A stretch of DNA of 64,000 bases from Bacteroidota bacterium (GCA_002746975.1 NVXE01000006.1:41875-105874); one strand, 5' to 3'; positions 9,524-18,813 are shown, counted from the first letter of the stretch. Notes: generated from the letters alone by a model not told the origin. Translations and numbers: made by a program.

Positions 9524-10378
9524 ATGAGACATCACACGAAAATAAAACTAGGCGTAATTTCTTTATTTTTAATTGTCGTTTCAACTTTAAATATTAATGC
9601 CGGGATAGACACTTTATACGTGAATAGCGTGTGTATGAACAAGGAAATCCCTAACCTCATTATTCTTCCTGATAGTTTTAATACCACTTCAGACCAAACC
9701 TCAATAATTTATCTCCTTCACGGAGCAGGTGGAGATTTCGGAAATTGGATGCGTCGTTTTCCTGAATTACAAGATTTATCTAACGAACTAAATCAAATAA
9801 TAGTTTGTCCCGATGGCTCGAAGACAAGTTGGTATATAGATAGTCCAGAGGATCCAAATAGCCAATACGAGAGTTACATAATTAATGATCTGGTTCCTAC
9901 AATTGACTCTATGTACACATCATCTCAAATAGCAATTACAGGACTGAGTATGGGTGGTCATGGTGCATTATTCCTAGCGTTAAGGCATCCTGAAATCTTC
10001 GATTTGGCAGGAAGTATGAGCGGAGGTGTAGACCTTAGACCTTTTGAAGATAATTGGAATCTTACAAGTATACTAGGAACTTCAAATGAATTTCCAGAGA
10101 GATGGAAAAGCCTAAGTGTTGTGGGAATTGTCGAAAACATGAGTAAACCCTCAATGCAGAAATTCATTTTCGATTGTGGAATTGACGATTTCTTTTTAGA
10201 AGTAAATAGAAGTTTAGATCTGATAATGACAGAAAAAGGAATTGATCATATCTATTCTGAGAGACCTGGTACTCACGATTGGAATTATTGGCGCGTTTCC
10301 ATTATTGAGCACCTACTGTTTTTCAACAATGAGTTCATTATTTCCCTAAAAAGCGACCTCAAAAACAGCTCAAAGTAA
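9524..10378 (+). CDS. Secreted alpha/beta-hydrolase esterase (CE1/esterase D-like)
   Basis: This is a 284-residue exported esterase. An N-terminal signal peptide ends near residue 26. The fold signatures are the oxyanion motif HGAGG (66-70), the nucleophile elbow GLSMGG (Ser142), an acidic residue in DCGIDD (217-222) and the catalytic His251 in GTHDW. It resembles tributyrin esterase, feruloyl/CE1 esterases and S-formylglutathione hydrolase. Export argues for cleavage of carbohydrate esters or other extracellular esters rather than formaldehyde metabolism. No T9SS domain is present, so a periplasmic location is most likely. It converges on the downstream copper protein gene with only 3 nt between them. 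Next to an O-acetylation module it could be a deacetylase, which is inference. Confidence 0.85.
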   Translation: MRHHTKIKLGVISLFLIVVSTLNINAGIDTLYVNSVCMNKEIPNLIILPDSFNTTSDQTSIIYLLHGAGGDFGNWMRRFPELQDLSNELNQIIVCPDGSKTSWYIDSPEDPNSQYESYIINDLVPTIDSMYTSSQIAITGLSMGGHGALFLALRHPEIFDLAGSMSGGVDLRPFEDNWNLTSILGTSNEFPERWKSLSVVGIVENMSKPSMQKFIFDCGIDDFFLEVNRSLDLIMTEKGIDHIYSERPGTHDWNYWRVSIIEHLLFFNNEFIISLKSDLKNSSK

Positions 10379-10381
10379 TAA

Positions 10382-11971
10382 TTATTGAACCTCTAGCAAC
10401 TTGCTACTAACATAGCCTGACGAAGTAATCATTCGATATATATACGACCCTGAAGAGAGATTCGGAAGTGTAACATTAATTAAATGACTTCCTAAATCAT
10501 ACTTCTTCGACTCTAGTAATACGCTAATTCGCTTCCCGTTAATATCGAACAGTTCTATAGTCACCTCAGCTGGATTTGATCTTAAGCTAAATCCAATAGT
10601 AAGGTTAGAATTAGCAATCGCAGGGTTAGGCCAAGCTGGCATTAACTTTTCATCTGTAAAAACAAATTCAACATTATCTTCAATGGAAGTCGAGCTAATT
10701 TCCTCATCTCCTGGCAAGTAATTAACATATTGCGCGAACATAACAAACATTTCGTCAGTAGTGAAGTCGCCCCAATACGCATCCTGCGGAGGGTTGTTTG
10801 GATTGTCTGGATTAGAAACTGTGTTATCATACTCAGCTATAGCGTTTATAGTATAACCACCAGGTATATGAAGTAACTGAGGGAAAGTAAAAATTCCCTG
10901 CCAATGAAAATCCCAATCAGGTATATAGATTATAGGGATGGTATCTTGATTATCCGACGATGTTGCATAAACAAGCCAAGATTTTCCGAGAAGGTGAGAG
11001 TGGGGTGTAATCGATAACATACTAATGTCATCAGAAACATATCTAGTTCCGTGGAATACGGAAATTTCATTTGCGGGAATATAAAATGGTACCGATAAAT
11101 CCATAGTGGTCATCATTTCCGTCTGAACTTCTCTTGTAATAGGTTCGTCCGCGAAAAAAATATTTATTTCAGTAAGGTCTGACTGCTCAATAGAACTAGG
11201 TCCGTAATGCATTTGCAATAAAAGTTGAGATCCCGGTTCCATAAACTTACCAATAGTAGGTGGGGTGACCATTGGTGGGGTACCAGGCACCCACCCTCCA
11301 AAAAGGAATTCCTCTACATCTACACCATAATCACCAAAACTTTCATAACCTGGCGCAGGATCAGCGGCATCCATGGCTTCAGCAGCAGAAAATGAAATTG
11401 GATTATTCGTATAACCTACGAGTCCGTGATGCGCAATATTAAAGTTTCCCGGACGTATTTCAACAGCTTGTATTTCCTTCGTTTCAGTAACACCAGTAGG
11501 GATAATGAATACTTGATACTGTTCTTCGTTATCTCCTCCATGGATATATGGCTCTGCCATACTTAAGATTAAATCTGGCTCACCTATTTGGCTTCCAGTA
11601 GGGAATTCAGGTAGACCTGGGTTATCGTCAATATTACCCTCTAACATACCCCCAGCTACCCAATCTGCAATCGTTTGGATATCATCATCTGAAAGGACTC
11701 GTTCTCCAACAAGTGTCGTGTAGGTATGATCAGGCGTCCAAGGTGGCATATAGCCGCTCGCAGTGACAAATTCTATAAATGATCCATAAGCTGAAACCTC
11801 CTCATAAGTAGTTAACGGCATAGGACCTATTTCCCCTACCCTATGACACTGTGTACAATTATTGTAAATAATCGGAGCGACATCGAGGTGAAACGTGGGG
11901 GTTTGGCCTAATACTGAAGTATTTACGAAAACACTACAGATTATTAAACCCGTCAAAAAATTAATGTTCAT
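10382..11971 (-). CDS. Cytochrome c / PHM-type copper monooxygenase-like fusion with T9SS domain
   Basis: This is a 529-residue secreted protein. A signal peptide (1-23) is followed by a single c-type haem motif CTQCH (39-43) in a short cytochrome-like region. Next comes a domain like copper type II ascorbate-dependent monooxygenases (PHM/dopamine beta-monooxygenase). All expected copper ligands are visible: His181-His182, His255, the His324-x-His326 pair in TPHSHLLG, and a Met at 408. The C-terminus is a T9SS type A sorting domain (PNPAIANSNLTIGF onward). In known enzymes this dicopper fold hydroxylates a C-H bond using external electrons; a fused haem could supply them. The substrate is unknown. 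It lies 9 nt downstream of a paralogue, so the two look like a tandem duplication in one transcript. Confidence 0.82.
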   Translation of the reverse strand: MNINFLTGLIICSVFVNTSVLGQTPTFHLDVAPIIYNNCTQCHRVGEIGPMPLTTYEEVSAYGSFIEFVTASGYMPPWTPDHTYTTLVGERVLSDDDIQTIADWVAGGMLEGNIDDNPGLPEFPTGSQIGEPDLILSMAEPYIHGGDNEEQYQVFIIPTGVTETKEIQAVEIRPGNFNIAHHGLVGYTNNPISFSAAEAMDAADPAPGYESFGDYGVDVEEFLFGGWVPGTPPMVTPPTIGKFMEPGSQLLLQMHYGPSSIEQSDLTEINIFFADEPITREVQTEMMTTMDLSVPFYIPANEISVFHGTRYVSDDISMLSITPHSHLLGKSWLVYATSSDNQDTIPIIYIPDWDFHWQGIFTFPQLLHIPGGYTINAIAEYDNTVSNPDNPNNPPQDAYWGDFTTDEMFVMFAQYVNYLPGDEEISSTSIEDNVEFVFTDEKLMPAWPNPAIANSNLTIGFSLRSNPAEVTIELFDINGKRISVLLESKKYDLGSHLINVTLPNLSSGSYIYRMITSSGYVSSKLLEVQ

Positions 11972-11980
11972 CTCGTAAAG

Positions 11981-13483
11981 TTAAGGACAAAAAGAACCGA
12001 AAATCGAGAGGAACCCTAAAAGGTCTATAGCAGTCAAAAAACCATCCATATTTATATCTCCAGGACAAGGTTCAGGACACACAACAGAAGCTATACCGTC
12101 AGCATAACCTGAGTCATACGCAGCCTGAAGCGCAGCTGGGTCGCAAGCATTATTCCCGCCATTTCCTCCAAACGTTAGATTTTCATCACCCGGCTGATAT
12201 AAAACAAACTGTGCAAAAACGATGAACATCTCCTGTGTAGTGAACTCCCCCCAAGTCATAGACTGAGGAGGGGAAAAAGGATTATCTAGATTACTTGTCG
12301 TGTTATCGTATTCTCCTATAGCGTGTAAAGTATAACCGGCAGGGATTTTTAAAAGCGAGGGGAAAGTGAACATCCCCTGCCAATGAAAATCCCATTGAGG
12401 GATGGAAATTAAAGGTATTGTATCCAGATTGTCCGCTGAGGTAGCATAAACAAGCCACGATTTTCCTAAAAGATGCATGTGTGGAGTAATTGAGACCAAA
12501 CTAATATCTGACGGAATATCAAACGTAGCATGAAACGAAGTGATTTGGTCTGCGGGAATTATAAATGGCTCTGGAAAGTTAATAGGACTTAATGTATAGA
12601 CGTCTACAACTCTTGATACAGGAATGTCTGCTGTAAAAATATTAATCGTAGTTAGATCTACTTCCTCAACAGGCGTAGGGCCATAATGCATTTGTAGGAA
12701 CAAGTACGAGCCTGGCTCCATAAGCTTGCCTATGCCGTCGGGAAATTCTGTAGGGGGAGATCCAGGCACCCAAACTCCGAATAAATTATCCTCAAGAGCC
12801 ACTCCGAAACCGCCGAAACCAACATAACCCGGTTCTGGGGTAGCGGCATCCATAGCAAGAGCTTCCGCAATTACTACGGGGTCGCTTGAGTACCCAATAA
12901 TTGAGTGATGGGCAATTGCTGAATTTCCAGTAATTACTTCAATCGCACGAACGTAAGTCGTAGTGTTAACGCCAGTAGGTATAAGGAATATTTGGTATTG
13001 ATCTGCCATATTTCCAGCTTGAACCCATGGCTCAGACATAGTTAGTGCTATATCTGGAACACCTAAAACACTTTCATTTGTGAAAATTGGAACTCCAGGG
13101 TTTGCTGCTGGGTTGCCTTCTTGCTTCCCTCCTGTAACCCAATCAGAAAGCACTAGTTTCAGAGAATCACTAAGTACTCTTTCTCCACGAAAATGACTGT
13201 AATTATGATCTGGAATCCACGGAGGCATAAATCCAGTTGAGGTAACCATTTCAATAAACTCTCCATATACGAAGACATCATTATATGTTACTAAAGGCAT
13301 AGGCCCAAGCCCCCCCTGTCTATGACACTCAGTACAATTATTGTAAATTATGGGAGCTATATCTTCATGGAAGGTGGGATATGTTTGGGCTGAAAATGAG
13401 TTTAACACCAAACCAAATATTGCCGCAAAAGTAAAATTTAGCAATTTCGGGGCATGGAACTTGCGCCTAGTAAAATAATCCAT
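11981..13483 (-). CDS. Cytochrome c / PHM-type copper monooxygenase-like fusion, dockerin-like C-terminus
   Basis: This is a 500-residue paralogue of the gene immediately downstream. It shows an N-terminal signal peptide (to about residue 33), haem motif CTECH (50-54) and copper ligands His192-His193, His266, His335-x-His337 (TPHMHLLG) and Met419. It differs at the C-terminus: instead of a T9SS domain it ends in a Cys-flanked segment CPGDINMDG...IDLLGFLSIFG (473-496). That segment resembles a dockerin-like calcium loop. The two proteins may therefore be anchored differently, or one may be held by a cohesin-like partner. First gene of the pair; it is divergent from the cupredoxin oxidase genes across a 120-nt promoter gap. 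An extracellular oxidative enzyme is inferred; the reaction is not known. Confidence 0.82.
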   Translation of the reverse strand: MDYFTRRKFHAPKLLNFTFAAIFGLVLNSFSAQTYPTFHEDIAPIIYNNCTECHRQGGLGPMPLVTYNDVFVYGEFIEMVTSTGFMPPWIPDHNYSHFRGERVLSDSLKLVLSDWVTGGKQEGNPAANPGVPIFTNESVLGVPDIALTMSEPWVQAGNMADQYQIFLIPTGVNTTTYVRAIEVITGNSAIAHHSIIGYSSDPVVIAEALAMDAATPEPGYVGFGGFGVALEDNLFGVWVPGSPPTEFPDGIGKLMEPGSYLFLQMHYGPTPVEEVDLTTINIFTADIPVSRVVDVYTLSPINFPEPFIIPADQITSFHATFDIPSDISLVSITPHMHLLGKSWLVYATSADNLDTIPLISIPQWDFHWQGMFTFPSLLKIPAGYTLHAIGEYDNTTSNLDNPFSPPQSMTWGEFTTQEMFIVFAQFVLYQPGDENLTFGGNGGNNACDPAALQAAYDSGYADGIASVVCPEPCPGDINMDGFLTAIDLLGFLSIFGSFCP

Positions 13484-13493
13484 TTAAAAAGTA

Positions 13494-13523
13494 TTGTGCT
13501 TATAAATATACGATTTATGTTTG
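13494..13523 (+). promoter_or_regulatory. Bacteroidota-type promoter for the cupredoxin oxidase pair
   Basis: TTG at 13494-13496 and TATGTTTG at 13516-13523 match the Bacteroidota -33 (TTG) and -7 (TAnnTTTG) elements exactly, with a 19-nt spacer. The predicted start of transcription is near 13530, leaving a leader of about 75 nt before the ATG at 13604. Confidence 0.55.
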
Positions 13524-13603
13524 TACAAATAATTTTTCATGCAAACCTTTATAATTTTTGAAATTGTATTTGGCGAGTTCGTATCCATTAAAAGAATTTC
13601 AAA

Positions 13604-14449
13604 ATGAGGGTTACTGCTTTCATAATATTAGTGGTTTTATGGGCTGGATCTTTAAAATCACAAGATACACTTTGGATTAATACGGGAACTTGGAATCAGT
13701 CTGCTGATACACTTCCTGCACTAAGGTTTAACAGTAGTGAGAACTTCGATACCAGTAACGTTGCCATAGAAATTCCAGATGGAACTCTATGGAACCTAAT
13801 CGTAATTAACTTGGATAGTCTTGTGCACGAATTTGAGATTCAGGGATTTGAAAACTTTGGAGGAATTGTTTTAGCTGGAGATACCGCCACTTTTGATTAC
13901 CCCCCAATGAATTTAGGCACATACCGGTATTACACAAGTGATGAACGAGGTTTATTGCTTGGAGCTTCAGGCGTTGTAAAATGCGGAATAGAAACGCCTC
14001 TTCAATTTCATTGGAACCTTGTCGATTGGATGCCTAGCCGTATGGATTCAGTCGTTGTTGGAGCAAATGTGGTTTGGGATGAAGAGTATATCCCTAAGTA
14101 CTTCTCGATTAACTCCTATACCTTCCCGCATACTCCCCTTGATGAAAATGGCTATGTCTCATTAATTTTAGGCGACACTTGTTCTATTTCCATCGTGAAT
14201 AATGGTTTTATGGACCATGTTTTACATTTTCATGGCTTTCACGTAGAGATTGTTTCTTCTACACACCAAACCTCACGAATCGGCTGGATAAAAGACACTA
14301 TATCCATACTTCGTGGGGAAGGGATAACTGTTAAGCTTATCGCAAATCAACCAGGAATTTACCCAGTGCACAATCACAATTTAATTGCTGTAACAAATTC
14401 AGGCTTTTACCCAGGGGGAATGTTCACTCTAATAAACATAGTACAATGA
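13604..14449 (+). CDS. Secreted cupredoxin / multicopper oxidase-like protein, T1-Cys-less
   Basis: This 281-residue exported protein (signal peptide about 1-19) has two cupredoxin-like domains. The first (about 50-125) keeps no obvious copper ligands. The second has LHFHG (His208, His210) and PVHNHNLIAVTNSG (His256, His258), resembling the type 2/3 copper ligands of multicopper oxidases and the NHNL motif of the second domain of copper nitrite reductase. No Cys sits at the type 1 position in that domain, so it may need a partner for electron entry. Its stop overlaps the start of the next gene by 4 nt (ATGA), and that gene carries a complete type 1 site. The pair may form one oxidase from two polypeptides, which is inference. 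Confidence 0.75.
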   Translation: MRVTAFIILVVLWAGSLKSQDTLWINTGTWNQSADTLPALRFNSSENFDTSNVAIEIPDGTLWNLIVINLDSLVHEFEIQGFENFGGIVLAGDTATFDYPPMNLGTYRYYTSDERGLLLGASGVVKCGIETPLQFHWNLVDWMPSRMDSVVVGANVVWDEEYIPKYFSINSYTFPHTPLDENGYVSLILGDTCSISIVNNGFMDHVLHFHGFHVEIVSSTHQTSRIGWIKDTISILRGEGITVKLIANQPGIYPVHNHNLIAVTNSGFYPGGMFTLINIVQ

Positions 14450-15645
14450 GATACCCTTGGAGCATATACATACTTCTGGCAGCATCATTTTATTGTATTA
14501 ACAATGACACTGTAGCACAAGTTAACCAACCACCACTCATGTTCACTGAGATGGACGGAGTACTTGAGTTAGATAATGGTATGGAAATACCTATTTGGGG
14601 GTATGGGCTTTCGTCAGATGGGTTTATAACGCTTCCTGGACCGTTGCTCGAATACGAAACTGGTGACAACATTACCATTTCTTTCGTAAATCCAAGTTCT
14701 GAATCTCACACTATTCACCTTCATGGACTAGATGTAGACCAAGCAAATGATGGAGTTCCTGCAACTTCATTCCTCGTTCCTCAAGATGAAACAGGGTCTT
14801 ATTCGTTTACTGCCTCAAGTCCCGGAACATTTCTATACCACTGCCACGTAACAACAACGCTTCACCTTACTATGGGAATGTACGGAATGATTCTCGTACG
14901 TCATCCAGGAGGAGTACTCTTCGAAAACGGACCATCATATTACTCAGATGCCCCTTTATTATTCAGCGACCTAGAAGTTGCAACGAATGTTGCCCCAGTT
15001 CAGTCCTACCCCTTCCATGACATAAGACCGGACTACTTTATGGTGAACGGGAAATCAGGCTCACAACTCAATCTTGGCGAGTCTATACTTTCTTGTCCGG
15101 CAAATGATACAATAGCACTGAGGCTTGGATCTATGGCTTACACTATTACTAAGCTTATTTTCCCTCCTGAGCTAAATGCAAAATGCTGGATGTCGGACGG
15201 ACGTCCTGTGCCTGAACCATTTGGAGTCGATACTATACAGATATTTCCAGGAGAGAGATTTACTATCCTAATTTCACCCCCCTCCGAATATGATGGAGAA
15301 ATAGAAGTTGAATCTTGGGATATGGTCAACCATCAACTACTTCATACAAATTATGTAAGAGTCAGAGATGAGACCTTGAATATTGATGAGTTTGGTATGA
15401 ATAATAATAACGACTCGGGTTATATTATCTACCCTAATCCTGTCACATCTACACTTAACATTCAATCTTCTGATATACAGATGATTATGGGCTGGGCAAT
15501 ATATGATGATTTGGGGAGAATTACTGAAAAAGGATTTAACCCTGGGCAAACACTTGTTTTAGATATTAGTACATATAAACCTGGCACTTATTTGTTTACA
15601 GATTCTTCTGGAAGAACGAAGAGTTTTATTAAAACTATGGACTAA
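14446..15645 (+). CDS. Multicopper oxidase-type protein with T1 copper site and T9SS domain
   Basis: This is a 399-residue exported protein with two cupredoxin domains and a C-terminal T9SS type A sorting domain (from about 325, YIIYPNPVTSTLNIQ). Domain 1 has SHTIHLHG (His88, His91, His93) and YHCHVTTTLHLTMGM. The latter supplies His132/His134 for a type 2/3 site and Cys133, His140 and Met145 as a type 1 blue-copper site. Domain 2 (about 190-315) resembles the middle domain of laccases (FMVNGKSG). A full laccase has three domains, so this chain alone lacks the C-terminal HCH domain; the upstream protein contributes a second histidine pair. Substrate candidates are Cu(I), phenols or nitrite; I cannot choose between them. 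Confidence 0.8.
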   Translation: MRYPWSIYILLAASFYCINNDTVAQVNQPPLMFTEMDGVLELDNGMEIPIWGYGLSSDGFITLPGPLLEYETGDNITISFVNPSSESHTIHLHGLDVDQANDGVPATSFLVPQDETGSYSFTASSPGTFLYHCHVTTTLHLTMGMYGMILVRHPGGVLFENGPSYYSDAPLLFSDLEVATNVAPVQSYPFHDIRPDYFMVNGKSGSQLNLGESILSCPANDTIALRLGSMAYTITKLIFPPELNAKCWMSDGRPVPEPFGVDTIQIFPGERFTILISPPSEYDGEIEVESWDMVNHQLLHTNYVRVRDETLNIDEFGMNNNNDSGYIIYPNPVTSTLNIQSSDIQMIMGWAIYDDLGRITEKGFNPGQTLVLDISTYKPGTYLFTDSSGRTKSFIKTMD

Positions 15646-17168
15646 GAAAGTGAGTTAGGCTCTATTTCAGGATATACCTCTGCGTAAGTCAAAGTCTTAT
15701 TCGTACTAACGCGCTTATTTATATTACTCCTTTTAAGATCCTCTGGGTTACTTACTCCTGCAGCAGCAATTAGTTCTATAAAACTGTGTAGCGTTTCATG
15801 GTGATAATTTGCTGCTCTCTTAGCTTTATCCTCAACGTTTAAACCTCCCATAAGAGCCGAATCTTGAGTTGCAACTCCTACGGGACAAGTATTTACATTG
15901 CATTTTAGAGCTTGAATACAACCTATGGACATCATCATTCCCCTAGCGCTATTCACCATATCAGCACCAAGTGCAATAGCCCTTGCAATATGAAACCCTG
16001 TGAATATTTTTCCTGAAGCTATAATTTTTATTTCATCTTTTAAACCAAACCCAATTAAAGTATTGTAAGCAAATGAAAGACCATCTCTTAAGGGCATACC
16101 AAGTGAGTTAGAGAACTCTATCGGAGCAGCTCCAGTCCCTCCTTCTCCACCATCAATGGTGATGAAATCAGGACTTACTCCTGACTTTTTAATTTCTCTA
16201 CAAATGTCTATAAATTCTTCTTTTACACCTATACATAACTTAAATCCTATAGGCTTACCTCCAGAAAGACTCCTCAATTGTTGAATAAAACTTATCAATT
16301 CCGATGGGGATGAAAACGCAGAATGAGAAGGCGGTGAATGAACATCAGTAAATGGCTCTACACCTCTTATTGCAGCAATTTCTTCAGTATTTTTACTCGC
16401 AGGCAAAATCCCCCCATGACCTGGCTTAGCTCCCTGTGATAACTTTATCTCAATCATTTTTACGCTTTCGAGTTGAGATTTTTCACGATACTTCACTTGA
16501 TCAAAACCTCCTTCCTCATTCCTACAACCGAAATATCCTGTTCCAATTTGCCAAATCAAATCACCTCCATATTTTAAATGATGCTCACTAATACCACCCT
16601 CCCCTGTATTATGAGCAAATCCATCTATTAAAGCTCCTTTATTAAGAGCCATAATAGCATTTTTACTCAATGATCCAAAGCTCATCGCAGAAATGTTCAT
16701 CAAACTTGCCGAGTAAGGCTTTTCACATAAAGAACCACCGACTTTTACTCTTGGATGCATATCAAGTTTGGAAGCTTTGACAGAATAAATACTATGATCC
16801 ATCCATTCATACCCAACCCTATAAACGTCCATTTGAGTTCCGAAAGGTGTCGTGTCATTGACTTTTTTTGCTCGTTGGTAGATAATAGTTCTGAAAATTC
16901 TATTTATAGGCCTTCCTTCTGTATCAGTTTCAACGAAATACTGCATAATCTCAGGCCTTATCATCTCAAATAAATATCTGATATTACCTAAAACAGGAAA
17001 GTTTCTCCTTATTGCGTGCTTTTTCTGAAGAACATCATAGTAGCCTATAACTATAATGGGTATTACAATAATAAAAAGCCCATTTACCCATGGAAAGCTA
17101 TCCGATAAGATGATGATAAAAACTGGAACTATAACTGATAGTAGAAGGAAAAGTCTTTTCGGATTCAT
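15642..17168 (-). CDS. FMN-binding glutamate synthase-like protein, membrane-anchored
   Basis: This 508-residue protein resembles the FMN/Fe-S synthase domain of glutamate synthase (archaeal-type or GltB-related), but lacks the glutaminase domain. Two N-terminal membrane helices (about 6-44) tether it to the inner membrane. Visible family features are NISAMSFGSLS, the glycine-rich GEGGISEHHLKYGGD, PGHGGILPA, DGGEGGTGAAP and the Fe-S cysteines in CIQALKCNVNTCPVG (about 415-430). The electron donor is probably ferredoxin. In vivo substrates of these stand-alone proteins are poorly defined, so true glutamate synthesis should not be assumed. It is the last gene of a long minus-strand run and overlaps the convergent multicopper oxidase gene by 4 nt. 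Confidence 0.85.
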   Translation of the reverse strand: MNPKRLFLLLSVIVPVFIIILSDSFPWVNGLFIIVIPIIVIGYYDVLQKKHAIRRNFPVLGNIRYLFEMIRPEIMQYFVETDTEGRPINRIFRTIIYQRAKKVNDTTPFGTQMDVYRVGYEWMDHSIYSVKASKLDMHPRVKVGGSLCEKPYSASLMNISAMSFGSLSKNAIMALNKGALIDGFAHNTGEGGISEHHLKYGGDLIWQIGTGYFGCRNEEGGFDQVKYREKSQLESVKMIEIKLSQGAKPGHGGILPASKNTEEIAAIRGVEPFTDVHSPPSHSAFSSPSELISFIQQLRSLSGGKPIGFKLCIGVKEEFIDICREIKKSGVSPDFITIDGGEGGTGAAPIEFSNSLGMPLRDGLSFAYNTLIGFGLKDEIKIIASGKIFTGFHIARAIALGADMVNSARGMMMSIGCIQALKCNVNTCPVGVATQDSALMGGLNVEDKAKRAANYHHETLHSFIELIAAAGVSNPEDLKRSNINKRVSTNKTLTYAEVYPEIEPNSLS

Positions 17169-17182
17169 ATTAATAATTTCAT

Positions 17183-18118
17183 TTAGTTCAATCTACAACA
17201 TCTCAATAAAACGACCTTAACCGTTTTTATTTTTAGGGTTACCTCTCTACAATTAGATGGATAAATCACTTCAAAAGTTGACATTTCTAAAGATGTTTTT
17301 ATTTTACTATTTTCTTTGAACTTAAAAATACCGCTACACTCCAAATCTCCATAAGGCGAGTATCTATCAATTACATACTCACCTCCATCATCCCTCTTAT
17401 GGTCCACTTTTACAATAGAAAACCAAGACCCCGCTCCCACTCCATCTAACCAAAGTGAGTTAGGTGGTATGGACTTCTTTAAAGTGGGTTCAACACAAGC
17501 ATGGGGCTTATGTAGGGTTAACATCTTGTCTCCCATCCCCACCGCCTTTACATTCCAAAGTGGAGAAGGCGAAAGCATAGGTGGAAACCTCAATAAATAT
17601 TTTTGAGTCTTTGGTGGTTTTCCAGCCTTAATGACATTTCTCACGAATCTAGAGCAATTAGTTCCATCTATAATAAATGGGCCGTATTTAATAAAGTTTT
17701 TTGTTTGGAGTGAGTGAGCATACTCTTTTGATAATAAGTAATTTACTCTAGTTACTGAGGCTACAATCGGACCATCGCCATGAGTTGAAGGATTTGAATT
17801 AAGTTCCTTTAAAACATCATGTAAATTTTCAATCTTTGAACCACAAGGTGAATATGAAGCACTCGTCTTAAGTTCTAAATCACTATCCGAACAACTACTT
17901 CTAACTCTTCCAAAACCTTCTGGAGAATGATATCGTCCGAAATCGTAATAAGAACAAGACTTAGAGTCGTCTGAAACTAAGACAACAGCTGAATGCCCCA
18001 CTTTATAATGGTCATCGCGATTAATTTTAAGCCAAGACATAGGAGAATCGTACCAAGCTCCTGCTTTTCGGCACAATGTCTCTGGCCAGGCAAGTACTAT
18101 TGCAAAACCGGAGTGCAT
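17183..18118 (-). CDS. Conserved hypothetical protein (DUF6695-like)
   Basis: This is a 311-residue soluble protein without signal peptide or membrane segment. The N-terminus HSGFAIVLAWPETLCRKAGA, with the following VGHSAVVLV and YDFGRYHSPEGFGRVRS, matches my memory of a Bacteroidota family currently called DUF6695. A later NCSRFVR motif with upstream H and D residues suggests a papain-like or NlpC/P60-like fold (GTNCSRF as Cys nucleophile, GHSAVVL as the His strand); that is a guess. It overlaps the NRDE gene by 22 nt, so the two are translated together. No function is known. Confidence 0.7.
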   Translation of the reverse strand: MHSGFAIVLAWPETLCRKAGAWYDSPMSWLKINRDDHYKVGHSAVVLVSDDSKSCSYYDFGRYHSPEGFGRVRSSCSDSDLELKTSASYSPCGSKIENLHDVLKELNSNPSTHGDGPIVASVTRVNYLLSKEYAHSLQTKNFIKYGPFIIDGTNCSRFVRNVIKAGKPPKTQKYLLRFPPMLSPSPLWNVKAVGMGDKMLTLHKPHACVEPTLKKSIPPNSLWLDGVGAGSWFSIVKVDHKRDDGGEYVIDRYSPYGDLECSGIFKFKENSKIKTSLEMSTFEVIYPSNCREVTLKIKTVKVVLLRCCRLN

Positions 18119-18813
18119 GGTACAGTTATAACTTCATTTTTTACTAAGTCGTTGTAAATCATCTCCATCTCATTTTCCGTTGATACAACTTGGGTTATAC
18201 TTACTGTTGAGACACCGTTAGTTGGAGAAAGAATTACATCATTTGATTTATGAAAGTCCAAAACATCACCCTTCCAACCCTCGAACAGCATTACCCTTGC
18301 GAGCTGAATCTCAGGAGAGTATAGAGTAGATGAAGCCCAAACCTTTTTTTTATAGGCATCCAATTTTATAATGTGCTTACTTTTATAATCCCATCTAAAC
18401 TCCCATAGACTTAATTCCTTAGCCTTAGCCTCACCTTCATTTCCCCCATCAACAGAAAGGGAGTCAACTACAATCAACGTAAAAGGTTCTACTCCTTCTA
18501 AGTTAACCTCACGAAAAAACGACTCCACATTCTCAAACTCACACAATTCTAATATCAATCTACCCCTACTTCTTGAATAATTTGGAAATCTATCATGTTT
18601 CACAAATGCTCCATTTAATAAACAGCACACCCTACCATTAGCAGCCGCGGCGATCCAAGTACCACCAGCTTCTTCATCTTGTGGAAATACAATTCCGTTG
18701 CTCTCTGATGGTGCAATCGTTTTTCTTAAAGGACTCTCATCTCTATTTGAGACAAGAGTAAAACATAAGGGTGAATCGGAAATTGAGCTAGGAGTATAAC
18801 TTACTGTGCACAT
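18097..18813 (-). CDS. NRDE / TANGO2-family protein
   Basis: This 238-residue protein begins MCTVSYTP and carries SNRDE (22-26) and GGTWIAAA (50-57), the defining motifs of the NRDE (TANGO2) family. Members have an Ntn-hydrolase-like fold with an invariant Cys2 exposed after Met removal. The biochemical role is unsettled; the eukaryotic homologue has been linked to haem trafficking and lipid metabolism. That is of interest because this window is rich in haem genes, but there is no direct link here. It overlaps DinB by 13 nt and the DUF6695-like gene by 22 nt, inside the sigma-factor-led gene run. Family is secure, function is not. Confidence 0.88.
   Translation of the reverse strand: MCTVSYTPSSISDSPLCFTLVSNRDESPLRKTIAPSESNGIVFPQDEEAGGTWIAAAANGRVCCLLNGAFVKHDRFPNYSRSRGRLILELCEFENVESFFREVNLEGVEPFTLIVVDSLSVDGGNEGEAKAKELSLWEFRWDYKSKHIIKLDAYKKKVWASSTLYSPEIQLARVMLFEGWKGDVLDFHKSNDVILSPTNGVSTVSITQVVSTENEMEMIYNDLVKNEVITVPCTPVLQ

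Noticed and set aside
15642-17168. Complete glutamate synthase large subunit
   Set aside because: The glutaminase and C-terminal GXGXG domains are missing; it is the stand-alone FMN domain family with membrane anchor.
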